A stretch of DNA of 64,000 bases from Nocardioides ungokensis. Its GTDB lineage: Bacteria; Actinomycetota; Actinomycetes; Propionibacteriales; Nocardioidaceae. Below the pieces are notes generated by a model. That model ran no database searches. It was not told the DNA's origin and saw only the letters and a program-made list of their open reading frames with translations. Below, piece by piece: positions 16,019 to 24,178 of the stretch; the stretch's first letter is position 1; each line of letters opens with the position of its first letter. The DNA is taken from assembly GCF_013466985.1 (NCBI RefSeq), contig NZ_CP059164.1:4349001-4413000 (forward strand), given 5' to 3'. A program made the translations under genes and the position numbers.

Positions 16019-17830
16019 ATGATGACTCGGAACATCACGGGCGGCCTCGCCCTCCTCCTCGGCGCGGTCGTCGCGACCGTGCCCGTCCAACCGGCCCCCG
16101 CCCAGGCGGCCTCCACCTCCCAGACCCGACCCACCTTCGACCTGCAGGCCCACCGCGGCGGCATCGGCCTGACGGTCGAGAACACGTTGGCGTCCTTCGA
16201 CCGCGCGATCCGCCTGGGGGTCAGCACCCTCGAGCTCGACGTCCAGATCACCCAGGACGGCCAGGCCGTGGTCACCCACGACCGCCAGGTCAACGGCTCC
16301 AAGTGCCAGGACACCCACCCGGCCACCCCCGGTGACCCCGAGTACCCCTACGTCGGCAAGTACGTCGACACCCTCACCCTCGCCCAGGTCCGCACGCTCG
16401 ACTGCGGCAGCCAGACGCTGTCGGACTTCCCGCAGCAGCAGGCCTCGCCCGGAGAGCGGATGCCGCTGCTGAGCGAGGTGTTCGACCTGGTGAAGGCCTA
16501 CGACGCGGACTCGGTCAAGCTCAACGTGGAGAGCAAGGTCGAGGCGGGCGCTCCCAGCGAGACCGCGCCGCGCGAGCAGTTCGTGCAGGTCATCGATCAC
16601 GAGATCCGGGCTGCCGACATCGCCCGTCAGGTGACGATCCAGAGCTTCGACTGGGGCTCCCTGATGCGCATGAAGCAGGTGGACCCGCGGCTGCCGCTGG
16701 TCGCCCTGACGAACTACGACTTCCTCCAGACCGGCCAGCCCGGCAAGTCCCCGTGGCTCGGCGGCCTCGACATCGACGACTTCGGCGGGGACCCGCTCAA
16801 GGCGATCGACAGCTTCGGCGCCTCGTCGTTCTCCCCCGTCCACGGCTTCCCGCAGAACGGCAAGGTCACCGACCCCGACTACAAGCCCTACGTCACGAAG
16901 TCGATGGTCGACGAGGCGCACGGGCTCGGGATCACGGTCATCCCGTGGACGGTCGACGACGAGCCGACGATGAACAAGCTCATCGACGACGGCGTCGACG
17001 GCCTGATCACCGACTACCCGGACCGGCTCCGCGGCGTCCTCGCCGACCGTGGCTTCGCGCTCCCGAGGGCGTACGACACCGCCTCCCAGGCCGAGCCGCT
17101 GCAGCGGGCCCACGCGCACAACGACTACGAGCACCAGCACCCGCTGCAGGACGCGCTCGACCACGGCTTCGCCAGCGTGGAGGCGGACGTCTGGCTCGTG
17201 GACGGCCAGCTGCTGGTCGCCCACGACCGCGACCAGGTGGTGGCCGGCCGCACGCTCGAGAGCCTCTACCTCTCGCCCCTGGAGGCCCGCCGGAAGATGG
17301 ACGGCGGCACGGAGTACCCGGGGTGGAACGGCAACTTCCAGCTCCTCATCGACGTGAAGTCCGATGCCGGCCCGACCTGGGCGGCCATCGACGAGGTGCT
17401 GCGTGAGCACCCCGGCCTGATGACGACCTTCACGGCCGACAGCTCCGACAAGGGCGCGGTCACCGCGGTCATCAGCGGCAACCGGGACCGCGCGGCGATG
17501 CTCGCCGAACCCACCAGGTACGCCGGGTACGACGGCCGGCTCGGCGACCTGTCCTCCGGGACGCCGGCGTCGTTCATGCCGCTGGTCAGCGACAACTGGA
17601 CGAACACCTTCACCTGGGACGGCAACGGCCCGATGCCCGCGGCCGAGGAGCAGAGGCTGCGCGACATCGTGGCGCGGGCGCACCAGCAGGGGTACCGGCT
17701 GCGCTTCTGGGCCACCCCCGACCAGGCGGGTCCGGCTCGCGACCGGGTGTGGTCGAAGCTCGTCGAGGTCGGGGTGGACCAGATCAACACCGACGACCTG
17801 GCCGGCCTGGAGCGCTTCCTCGACCGGTGA
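16019..17830 (+). CDS. Secreted tandem phosphodiesterase (GDPD plus AIM6/PI-PLC-like domain)
   Basis: A 603-aa exported protein with an N-terminal signal peptide (LALLLGAVVATVPVQPAPAQA). Domain 1 (about 45-345) is a glycerophosphodiester phosphodiesterase: AHRGG, ENTLASFDRAI, ELDVQITQDG and VTHD supply the catalytic His pair and metal acids. Domain 2 (about 365-603) starts AHAHNDYEHQHPLQDAL and continues ASVEADVWLVDG and LLVAHDRD, the pattern of AIM6/PI-PLC-like phosphodiesterases. The tandem arrangement suggests two-step processing of glycerophosphodiesters or teichoic-acid-like polymers (inference). ATG 16019 is chosen; GTG 15998 would place the hairpin inside the gene. Confidence 0.85.
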   Translation: MMTRNITGGLALLLGAVVATVPVQPAPAQAASTSQTRPTFDLQAHRGGIGLTVENTLASFDRAIRLGVSTLELDVQITQDGQAVVTHDRQVNGSKCQDTHPATPGDPEYPYVGKYVDTLTLAQVRTLDCGSQTLSDFPQQQASPGERMPLLSEVFDLVKAYDADSVKLNVESKVEAGAPSETAPREQFVQVIDHEIRAADIARQVTIQSFDWGSLMRMKQVDPRLPLVALTNYDFLQTGQPGKSPWLGGLDIDDFGGDPLKAIDSFGASSFSPVHGFPQNGKVTDPDYKPYVTKSMVDEAHGLGITVIPWTVDDEPTMNKLIDDGVDGLITDYPDRLRGVLADRGFALPRAYDTASQAEPLQRAHAHNDYEHQHPLQDALDHGFASVEADVWLVDGQLLVAHDRDQVVAGRTLESLYLSPLEARRKMDGGTEYPGWNGNFQLLIDVKSDAGPTWAAIDEVLREHPGLMTTFTADSSDKGAVTAVISGNRDRAAMLAEPTRYAGYDGRLGDLSSGTPASFMPLVSDNWTNTFTWDGNGPMPAAEEQRLRDIVARAHQQGYRLRFWATPDQAGPARDRVWSKLVEVGVDQINTDDLAGLERFLDR

Positions 17831-17838
17831 CACGAGGT

Positions 17839-17900
17839 GCCGGGGCCGCCACGCTGCTGGACGGCCCCGGCCCCCACGAGACGGGTCACGGCGACCCGTC
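17839..17900 (+). terminator. Two consecutive stem-loops after the tandem phosphodiesterase gene
   Basis: GCCGGGGCCG (17839-17848) pairs with CGGCCCCGGC (17862-17871), a 10-bp stem. Immediately after, GACGGGTC (17880-17887) pairs with GACCCGTC (17893-17900) around a 5-nt loop. The first stem begins 9 nt after the stop codon, and the second precedes the next gene. Confidence 0.6.
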
Positions 17901-17913
17901 GGATTCTGTGAGG

Positions 17914-18684
17914 ATGGGCGCCGTGGCCGAGCGGGTGTTCTTCTCCAGCACGAGCGGACCCAGGCTCGGTGGCCTGATCGACCATCCCGAGGGACCGGCT
18001 CGCGGGTGGGGCGTGTTCTCCCACGGCTTCACGCTGGGCAAGGACTGCCCGGCCGCCAGCCGGATCTGCAAGCAGTTGGCCGCGGAGGGCATCGGGATGC
18101 TGCGCTTCGACAACCTCGGCCTCGGCGACTCCGAGGGCGACTGGGGCGACGGGTCGTTCTCCCACAAGGTCGCCGACACCGCGCAGGCGGCGAGGTTCAT
18201 GAACGACTCCGGCCGCGAGGTGCGCCTGCTGGTGGGCCACTCCTTCGGCGGTGCTGCGGTGATCGCCGCGGCCCACGAGGTCGACTCGGTGCGCGCGGTG
18301 GCGAGCGTCGGGGCGCCGTACGAGCCGAGCCACGTCGAGCACAACTACGACGCCCTCGTGGAGCGGATCCTCGCCGATGGCGAGGCTCCCTTCCTGGTCG
18401 GCGGCAAGGCCCTCACCCTGCGGCGCGACTTCATCGAGGACGTGCGCGTCGCCGACCTGCGCGAGCAGATCCGCACCCTGCACCGAGCGCTGCTGGTCAT
18501 GCACTCCCCGACCGACAACACCGTGGGCATCGCCAACGCGAGCGAGATCTTCCGCGCGGCGCGACATCCGCGCAGCTTCGTGTCGCTCGAGGGCGCCGAC
18601 CACCTGCTCACCGGCCGTGACCAGGCCCAGCGGGCGGCCCGCATCATCAGCGCCTGGGCCGATCCCTACCTCGCGGAGCGGTGA
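17914..18684 (+). CDS. Alpha/beta hydrolase (type that precedes OsmC domains)
   Basis: A 256-aa alpha/beta hydrolase. The nucleophile elbow is LLVGHSFGGAAV (G-H-S-F-G), a catalytic Asp lies in VMHSPTDNTVG, and a His in EGADHLLTG. The arrangement SHGFTLGKDCPAASRICKQLA with LRFDNLGLGDSEGDW resembles the hydrolase half of bifunctional hydrolase/OsmC proteins, but no OsmC domain follows. Substrate unknown. ATG at 17914 overlaps the GAGGA that could serve as Shine-Dalgarno for GTG at 17923, so the start may be three codons later. Confidence 0.83.
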   Translation: MGAVAERVFFSSTSGPRLGGLIDHPEGPARGWGVFSHGFTLGKDCPAASRICKQLAAEGIGMLRFDNLGLGDSEGDWGDGSFSHKVADTAQAARFMNDSGREVRLLVGHSFGGAAVIAAAHEVDSVRAVASVGAPYEPSHVEHNYDALVERILADGEAPFLVGGKALTLRRDFIEDVRVADLREQIRTLHRALLVMHSPTDNTVGIANASEIFRAARHPRSFVSLEGADHLLTGRDQAQRAARIISAWADPYLAER

Positions 18685-18821
18685 GCTGCGGACGCTGGTC
18701 CGCGGATGACTACTCGAGGGCATGACACCGGCCCGCGCACCGTGCCAGATTCGAGCTGCGGCGCCTCACCACAGTCAGCCCACTCTCGAATCTCGAGGGA
18801 GGTCGTGGTTCGGAGGTTGCC

Positions 18822-19604
18822 ATGAGGAGTGCCTGGGAGGTCCTGGTCGCCGGCCCCGAGGACGCGGCCCGATCGGTCCTGCTCCTGCCGGGAGGAGCCA
18901 ACGCGGCCCGATCCTTCGACTTGGTGATGGCGGATCCGGCGCTGTCCGGAGTGCGCCTGGTGGCCACGACGCTGCCGGGCATGGCAGGCGCCCCGCTGAG
19001 CGCCGACGTGTCCGTCCCGGCACTGGCCCGGACCGCGGGAGAGCTGGCCAAGGAACACAGGTGCGACGTGCTCGTGGGCTTCTCCCACGGCGCCACGGTT
19101 GCTCTGGAGATGCTCCTGTCAGGTCACTTCCATGGCCCGGTCGTGCTGCTGGGCATCAGCCTGACCACGGAGGACGAGGCCGGGTTCTTCCGCGCCGCCG
19201 TACGGGTGTCGCAGCGGGTGGGAAGCTGGCCGTTCGCGATCCTGCTCCGGTTCCTGCCCCAGATGGCAAAGTCCGCCAAGACACCCGCCCCGCACAAGCG
19301 GGACCTGATCGAGGACCTCAAGCAGAACAGGGCGGGCGACTCGGTCAAGGTCAGCGGCGCGTACCTCGACTACATCGACGCCGGCCGGGACTACGCGGCC
19401 GAGCTCGCGGCAACGGGCAGCCCGGTGTGGGTCGTCCACGCCGAGAAGGGCGACGGCGGCCTCACCGACCAGGAGCGCGCCACCCTCGAGGCGGCGGACA
19501 ACGTGACCCTGGTGACCCTCCCGGGCTCGGTGTTCCTCCTCCCGGACGAGGCTCCCGGAGAGACTGCGAGGGTGATCGCCGACGCCCTCGCGAAGGTGAC
19601 CTGA
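18822..19604 (+). CDS. Alpha/beta hydrolase
   Basis: A 260-aa alpha/beta hydrolase with nucleophile elbow LVGFSHGATVAL (G-F-S-H-G) and an oxyanion-hole region LLLPGGANAARSFD. A candidate acid lies around VVHAEKGDGG. The usual catalytic His in the last strand is not obvious: the terminal region reads LPGSVFLLPDEAPGETARV, where an H is expected near SVFLLP. The enzyme may be atypical or inactive. ATG at 18822 is preceded by GGAGG. Monocistronic, 137 bp after the previous hydrolase. Confidence 0.75.
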   Translation: MRSAWEVLVAGPEDAARSVLLLPGGANAARSFDLVMADPALSGVRLVATTLPGMAGAPLSADVSVPALARTAGELAKEHRCDVLVGFSHGATVALEMLLSGHFHGPVVLLGISLTTEDEAGFFRAAVRVSQRVGSWPFAILLRFLPQMAKSAKTPAPHKRDLIEDLKQNRAGDSVKVSGAYLDYIDAGRDYAAELAATGSPVWVVHAEKGDGGLTDQERATLEAADNVTLVTLPGSVFLLPDEAPGETARVIADALAKVT

Positions 19605-19716
19605 CCGCAGGCCGGGCCGGATCGTTGCGACGTTGTCGTTTCGCGGTCGCCCTGCTCGTTGCACTGGTGAGAGACCGCCCCGCGAGGGGCGCGGTCGCGA
19701 GCAGAGGACGTCACAG

Positions 19717-20550
19717 ATGCAGCACCAGGAGCCGGTCGCGCGCCGCCTGTACGACCTGACCGAGCCGATCTCGCTGGTCAACTTCTTCTCCGAGGAGCCG
19801 AACCAGTCGATGGCGGAGCTCGGCTTCCCCGACTACTGGGACGGCTACTTCGCGGGACGCTCTGCGCCGCTCGGCCGGGTCCCGGCCACCGTGGTCGACG
19901 CGGCCTTCTACAGCTTCGCCGACGGCGAGGTGGCCCGCCACATCCCCAAGGTCTGGGACACGACGACACCGGAGGCGGCCCACGCCGCGCGTGAACGGGG
20001 CTGCGTCGCGGCGCTGCGGCGGATCCTCGGCGACCTCGTCGAGGCTCCGGCGTTCGCGTGCGCCGCCGAGCTCCTCGCCAAGGCCTCGGTCAGCGCCCCG
20101 GTCGAGGGACGGATCATGTACGCCGCGCTCCGCGCGCTCCCGGTGCCCGAGGAGCCCGTGGCCCGGCTCTGGCACGCGGCCAACATGCTGCGCGAGCACC
20201 GCGGGGACGGGCACGTCGTCGCGCTCGTCTCCGAGCGGATCGGCGGGACCGAGGCCCACGTGCTCAGTGCGCTCGCGATGGGCATCTACCCGGCGGAGTC
20301 GTTCGGCCGCATCCACCACCTGCCACGAGCCCGTCTGACCGAGGTCATGGACGGCCTGCGCGATCGCGGCCTCCTCGATGCCTCGGGCCACCTGACCGAG
20401 GTCGGGTGTGCGACCAAGGGCCGGATCGAGTCACTGACCGATGCCCTGGCGGAAACTCCGTACGACGGGCTGAAGCCGTTCGAGCTCGACCGGCTGGTGG
20501 CCCTGCTCGAGCCCATCTCCGACCGACTCCGGGCCGCGGGATCGCAGTAG
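19717..20550 (+). CDS. SCO6745-family helix-rich protein
   Basis: A 277-aa soluble protein. The N-terminal part (ARRLYDLTEPISLVNFF and DYWDGYFAGRSAPLGRVPATVVDAAFYSF, split here) is the diagnostic pattern of the SCO6745 family. The C-terminal half contains MDGLRDRGLLDASGHLTEVG, a winged-helix-like element as in MarR-type folds. Members are widespread in actinobacteria without an established activity. ATG at 19717 has AGAGGA upstream. No operon partner. Confidence 0.72.
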   Translation: MQHQEPVARRLYDLTEPISLVNFFSEEPNQSMAELGFPDYWDGYFAGRSAPLGRVPATVVDAAFYSFADGEVARHIPKVWDTTTPEAAHAARERGCVAALRRILGDLVEAPAFACAAELLAKASVSAPVEGRIMYAALRALPVPEEPVARLWHAANMLREHRGDGHVVALVSERIGGTEAHVLSALAMGIYPAESFGRIHHLPRARLTEVMDGLRDRGLLDASGHLTEVGCATKGRIESLTDALAETPYDGLKPFELDRLVALLEPISDRLRAAGSQ

Positions 20551-20574
20551 GACGCGGTTGCCTCCACATGGGCT

Positions 20575-20640
20575 GTGGCGGTGAGTCGCGTGCTGGACGA
20601 GGGGCCGTTCTTCCGCGGCACGAAAGCCGATCTGCGGTGG
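20575..20640 (+). pseudogene. Remnant of the 5-prime end of a second arr-like gene
   Basis: The 60 nt from GTG 20575 match the first 60 nt of the intact arr at 23122 at 51 positions (85 percent). The peptide VLDEGPFFRGTKADLR corresponds to ALDVGPFFHGTKADLR. Similarity then dissolves, with only short shared words. The remnant has Arg where Arr has its conserved His (FFHGTKADL). It is therefore a decayed or truncated paralogue, not a functional enzyme. The same frame stays open to 21333, but that region is better explained by the gene at 20685. Confidence 0.75.
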
Positions 20641-20684
20641 GCGAGACTCGGATTGCTCCTGAACGTCAGGGCTACCCTCGTGGC

Positions 20685-21191
20685 GTGGTCGACGTGGACT
20701 GGGGCTTCGACGAGGAACCGGACGACTTCGGGGTCCGCGGACTCCAGTGGGTCCCGGTCGACTCGGACCACGCGGACGACCTCGAAGAGGTCGCGGCCGC
20801 CCGACGACAGGGCTGGTTCCCGCTCGGCGAAGCACCGCTCTGGTGCTTCGTCCCGGCCGTGTGGCCGCGCGCTGCCCGAGCCTGGATCCGTGACCGCCGC
20901 GTCCGACATGCGAGCAGGCAACGGACCGGCAAGCCAGTCGAGCGACTGCCGTGGACGGCGGCCGACTACTCCGAGACCGAGAACGACTACAACCGGTTCC
21001 TCGACGGCCTCCTCGTGCCCCCGCGTCCTGGCGGAAGGATCTGGGTGCTGCGGCCGCCGGCCGGCTTCAACACCCTCCAGGACGTCCTCGACGACATCTG
21101 GAGCGGCTGGGAGGAAGCCAGTGGCGGGGAGACCACACCGGGCCCGGAACTCGTCGAGCACGCCGCGCGCAGGCTGCGCGAGCTCCTCTGA
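20685..21191 (+). CDS. Hypothetical protein
   Basis: A 168-aa soluble, acidic, Trp-rich protein (segments DVDWGFDEEPDDFGVRGLQW and FNTLQDVLDDIWSGWEEA) that I do not recognise. The reading frame has strongly GC-biased third positions, which supports coding. GTG at 20685 is 6 nt after TACCCT (20673-20678), the leaderless pattern seen throughout the window. It lies directly downstream of the arr remnant, whose decay may have supplied its promoter region. No motif points to a catalytic role. Confidence 0.6.
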   Translation: MVDVDWGFDEEPDDFGVRGLQWVPVDSDHADDLEEVAAARRQGWFPLGEAPLWCFVPAVWPRAARAWIRDRRVRHASRQRTGKPVERLPWTAADYSETENDYNRFLDGLLVPPRPGGRIWVLRPPAGFNTLQDVLDDIWSGWEEASGGETTPGPELVEHAARRLRELL

Positions 21192-21271
21192 CTCCACGGT
21201 CGCCCTGTCGGCGGCCGATGCGCACGCGCTGGCCGAGTGTCTGCGAGGGTGGAGAAAACTTCGGAGGGCGA

Positions 21272-21298
21272 TGTCGAAGGGCATGCCGGCCGTTCGAC
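21272..21298 (+). promoter_or_regulatory. Candidate ECF42-type promoter
   Basis: TGTCGA (21272-21277) is followed after 17 nt by CGAC (21295-21298), about 47 nt before the YCII gene. TGTCGA at -35 with CGA at -10 is the element reported for ECF42 sigma factors upstream of DGPF/YCII genes in Streptomyces. The match plus the adjacent ECF42 gene makes this a good candidate. Confidence 0.55.
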
Positions 21299-21344
21299 GT
21301 ACGTGCGAGAAGCAACCCACCAGCAATCACTAGGAGTGATCAAG

Positions 21345-21719
21345 ATGCCGCGTTTCATGGGATTCGTGAGGATGGAGGAGGGCATCGGCACCCCGCCGCA
21401 GTCGCTCTTCGACGCGATGGACGTCTACATCGGTGAGCAGGCCGCCAAGGGCGTGTTCCTCGACGGGGGCGGGCTCTACGGCACCGAGGACGCCGTGAAC
21501 TTCGTGGTCCGCAAGGGCGAGGTCACCCGGGTCGACGGACCGTACGCCGAGGCCAAGGAGGTCGTCGGCGGCTGGGCCCTCATGAAGTACGACACCCTCG
21601 AGGAGGCCGTGGCCGACCAGCGGGAGTTCGCCGAGCTGCACGCCAAGCACTGGCCGGAGGTCACCGTCGTCGCGACCCTGCGCCAGATCTCCGAGGGCCC
21701 GGAGGCGCCCGGCGAGTGA
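21345..21719 (+). CDS. YCII/DGPF-domain protein
   Basis: A 124-aa YCII-related protein of the DGPF type. The C-terminal half contains VTRVDGPYAEAKEVVGGWALMKYD, whose DGPYAEAKE is the DGPF-domain signature. The N-terminus (MPRFMGFVRMEEG) is typical. These proteins are consistently encoded beside ECF42 sigma factors, as here. Their function is unknown; regulation by the sigma factor is the accepted picture. ATG at 21345 has AGGAG at 21332-21336. The gene is 51 bp upstream of the sigma factor, with a hairpin between them. Confidence 0.88.
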   Translation: MPRFMGFVRMEEGIGTPPQSLFDAMDVYIGEQAAKGVFLDGGGLYGTEDAVNFVVRKGEVTRVDGPYAEAKEVVGGWALMKYDTLEEAVADQREFAELHAKHWPEVTVVATLRQISEGPEAPGE

Positions 21720-21722
21720 GCC

Positions 21723-21749
21723 TCGAGCCTCTGGTGGATCGAGGCTCGA
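21723..21749 (+). terminator. 9-bp stem-loop between YCII and ECF42 genes
   Basis: TCGAGCCTC (21723-21731) pairs exactly with GAGGCTCGA (21741-21749) across a 9-nt loop. It begins 4 nt after the YCII stop and ends 10 nt before the -10 of the sigma gene. It could limit read-through, so the two genes may be separately controlled. The sequence also resembles the REP-like element family seen at 29136. Confidence 0.5.
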
Positions 21750-21770
21750 CGGTCTCACTACGCTGGCCGC

Positions 21771-23063
21771 GTGCCGGCAGAGACGAGTACGGATGACCCC
21801 ACCGGGGCCATCGTCGCCGCGTGGCGGGCCGAGTCGGCCCGCCTCGTCGGCGCACTCACCCGGATGACCCGTGACGTGGACCTCGCCGAGGACCTCGCGC
21901 AGGACGCGCTCGTGGCCGCGCTCGAGCAGTGGCCCGCCACCGGCGTACCGGCGAACCCGGCCGCGTGGCTGATGACCACCGCGAAGCGGCGGGGCATCGA
22001 CCACTTCCGGCGCGTCGAGAACCTGCGCCGCAAGGTCGCGGAGCTCGAGCGCGCCAGCGAGGGAGAGGAGGTGGAGATGCCCGACCTCGACGCCCAGGTC
22101 GACCACATCGAGGACGACGTCCTGCGGCTCATCTTCCTGACCTGCCACCCTTCCTTGACCGCCGAGTCCCGGGCAGCGCTGACGCTGCGCCTGGTGGGAG
22201 GGCTCACCACCGCCGAGATCGCCCGTGGGTTCCTGGCCAGCGAGGCCACGATGGGGCAGCGCATCTCGCGAGCGAAGAAGACGCTGTCTGCGGCACACGC
22301 CGAGTTCGAGCTGCCCACCGGCGCGGAGCGGACGCAGCGCCTCGACGACGTCATGGCCGTGATCTACCTGATCTTCAACGAGGGCTACACCGCCACCGCC
22401 GGCGACAGCTGGATGCGCCCCGACCTGGCGAACGAGGCCATGCGCCTCGCGCGCATGCTCGCCGAACTCGCTCCGGACGAGCCCGAGGTGCTGGGGCTGC
22501 AGGCGCTGCTGGAGATCCAGGGCTCGCGGATGACCGCCCGGCTCGACGAGCACGGCGTGGCCGTCCTGCTGGAGGCGCAGGACCGGAGCCGGTGGGACCA
22601 GCTGCTGATCCGGCGCGGGCTGGCCGCCCTGCAGCAGGCCGAGCTGCTTGCCGCGCGCGGGAAGCCGGTCGGGAAGTACTTCCTGCAGGCCTTGATCGCC
22701 GCCCAGCACGCCCGTGCGGAGCGTGCCGAGGACACCAACTGGCGCCGGATCGCGGCACTCTACGACGTCCTGGCCGATGCCGCGCCGGGACCCGTCGTCG
22801 AGGTGAACCGGGCCGTCGCGCACGGGCGGGCGTTCGGCCCGGATGCGGGCCTCGCCGTGCTCGACGAGCTGGATGCGGGTGAGCTCGGCGACTCGCCACT
22901 CGTGCCGAGCGTGCGTGGAGACCTGCTCGAGCGGGCCGGGCTCCACGTACGGGCGAGCGAGGCGTTCAACGAGGCGGCAGCGCGCACCAGGAACGAGAGC
23001 GAGCGCGCAGTCCTGCACCGTCGGGCCGAGCTGAACCTGACGCGCGTGTCGGAGTCGGGATGA
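21771..23063 (+). CDS. ECF42-group RNA polymerase sigma factor with C-terminal extension
   Basis: A 430-aa sigma factor. Region 2 spans about residues 20-90 (LAEDLAQDALVAALEQWPA, WLMTTAKRRGIDHFRR). Region 4 spans about residues 120-175 (LRLVGGLTTAEIARGFL, RISRAKKTL). A long C-terminal helical extension of the TPR type follows (AVIYLIFNEGYTA, QALLEIQGSRM, RRIAALYDVL, VVEVNRAVAHGRAFG). This extension and the YCII neighbour define the ECF42 group, which has no classical anti-sigma factor; the extension is thought to control activity. GTG is 6 nt after TACGCT (21759-21764). Confidence 0.92.
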   Translation: MPAETSTDDPTGAIVAAWRAESARLVGALTRMTRDVDLAEDLAQDALVAALEQWPATGVPANPAAWLMTTAKRRGIDHFRRVENLRRKVAELERASEGEEVEMPDLDAQVDHIEDDVLRLIFLTCHPSLTAESRAALTLRLVGGLTTAEIARGFLASEATMGQRISRAKKTLSAAHAEFELPTGAERTQRLDDVMAVIYLIFNEGYTATAGDSWMRPDLANEAMRLARMLAELAPDEPEVLGLQALLEIQGSRMTARLDEHGVAVLLEAQDRSRWDQLLIRRGLAALQQAELLAARGKPVGKYFLQALIAAQHARAERAEDTNWRRIAALYDVLADAAPGPVVEVNRAVAHGRAFGPDAGLAVLDELDAGELGDSPLVPSVRGDLLERAGLHVRASEAFNEAAARTRNESERAVLHRRAELNLTRVSESG

Positions 23064-23121
23064 GTCCCTCGTCGGTCGCGCTCCTGCGCGGGCCGAAGAC
23101 CATGCTTCCGTTGCGTGGGTC

Positions 23122-23538
23122 GTGCCGGTGAGTGACGCGCTCGACGTGGGGCCGTTCTTCCACGGCACGAAGGCCGACCTGCGAGTGGGAGATCTCCTGA
23201 CCGCTGGCTTCCGGTCGAACTACCGGCCGGAAGTGGTGATGAACCACATCTACTTCACCGCACTGCGTGACGGTGCCGGGCTCGCCGCGGAGCTTGCGGT
23301 GGGCGAGGGTGCTCCGCGCGTGTACGTCGTCGAGCCGACGGGCGCCTTCGAGAACGACCCGAACGTGACCGACAAGAAGTTCCCCGGGAATCCCACCCGG
23401 TCCTACCGCAGCGCAGAGCCACTCAGGATCGTCGGCGAGGTGACTGACTGGACGCGGCAGACCCCCGGAGCACTCCGTGCCTGGCGCGACCGGCTCGCGG
23501 TGGTTCGCGCGGACGAACGCGGCGAGATCATCAACTGA
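23122..23538 (+). CDS. arr: Rifampin ADP-ribosyltransferase
   Basis: A 138-aa Arr enzyme, the family's usual size. It transfers ADP-ribose from NAD to the hydroxyl at C23 of rifamycins and so inactivates them. Signatures are GPFFHGTKADLRVGDLL, NHIYFTALRDGAG, VYVVEPTGAFENDPN, FPGNPTRSYRSAEPLRIVG and the following DW. The conserved His of HGTKA, the Tyr of IYFTAL and the Asp of FENDPN are all present. GTG 23122 is the chosen start; GTG 23128 is an alternative. It is monocistronic, downstream of the ECF42 gene, and has a decayed paralogue at 20575. Confidence 0.93.
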   Translation: MPVSDALDVGPFFHGTKADLRVGDLLTAGFRSNYRPEVVMNHIYFTALRDGAGLAAELAVGEGAPRVYVVEPTGAFENDPNVTDKKFPGNPTRSYRSAEPLRIVGEVTDWTRQTPGALRAWRDRLAVVRADERGEIIN

Positions 23539-23785
23539 CGGGCGAGTGAGGCCGATCGCGGCGTAGCCGAGCGGCGCTCGCGCGCGGCCGAGCGGTCCAG
23601 GTCCGGCGCGGGTTGGGAATCGGCGCTTTCTGCGTATCCACGCGCTCGGAACATGAGGGTCCGCCAATGGCCGGGGATCGCCGGAGGCCTGGATGGTCGG
23701 CCCTCAAGAGTGGGTGCCGCATCACCGAGGTTTGTCCGGGGGGCGCGTCCGGACGCCACCCGCAACCACGAATGCGAGGGTCTCG

Positions 23786-24178
23786 GTGACGCAAGCTCTG
23801 GTATGTCCGCTCTGCAGGGGCGAGGTGTCACTGAGGTCGTCAGGATGTCTCTCCTGCCACCTGCCCATGAGTGATGTCCTGCGGCACGCCAGCACGACCC
23901 CTGCGTCCCGTGCCAGCACGGTCATCAGAGCACTGCAGGTCCGGATATCCGGGCTGCTCCTCTACGGTGCCGCCGTCGCCTGGTGTGCCTACCAGTTGCC
24001 CGACACCGTCCCGTTCGTCGTCCCGGGAGCCGTACTCGGTGGCGGGATCCTCCATGTGTGGAAGGGGCGGCCGTGGCTCGGGCTCGCAGTGTTCGCCATC
24101 ATCGTGGTCGTCGTGCCGGCGCTTCTTTGGCCCTCGGTCCTCACCGGTGCCTTCTCCGACCTGACCGACGGGTTGTGA
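23786..24178 (+). CDS. Zinc-ribbon small membrane protein
   Basis: A 130-aa protein. The N-terminus VCPLCRGEVSLRSSGCLSCHLP has two Cys pairs (CxxC and CxxC), a small zinc ribbon. About three hydrophobic helices follow (LLLYGAAVAWCAYQL, FVVPGAVLGGGILHV, GLAVFAIIVVVVPALLW). No function is known; zinc-ribbon-plus-membrane proteins of this size are common orphans. GTG 23786 is chosen because it begins right before the ribbon and follows GAGGG. The frame is open upstream to 23693. The 247 bp before it contain nothing I recognise. Confidence 0.6.
   Translation: MTQALVCPLCRGEVSLRSSGCLSCHLPMSDVLRHASTTPASRASTVIRALQVRISGLLLYGAAVAWCAYQLPDTVPFVVPGAVLGGGILHVWKGRPWLGLAVFAIIVVVVPALLWPSVLTGAFSDLTDGL

Noticed and set aside
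15998..16021. Start of the tandem phosphodiesterase at GTG 15998
   Set aside because: It would place a strong hairpin arm at the start codon and add a basic stretch before the signal peptide; ATG 16019 fits better.
20575..21333. A 252-aa open frame starting at the arr remnant
   Set aside because: After the first 21 codons the peptide is low-complexity Ser/Arg/Thr and out of frame with the better-supported gene at 20685.
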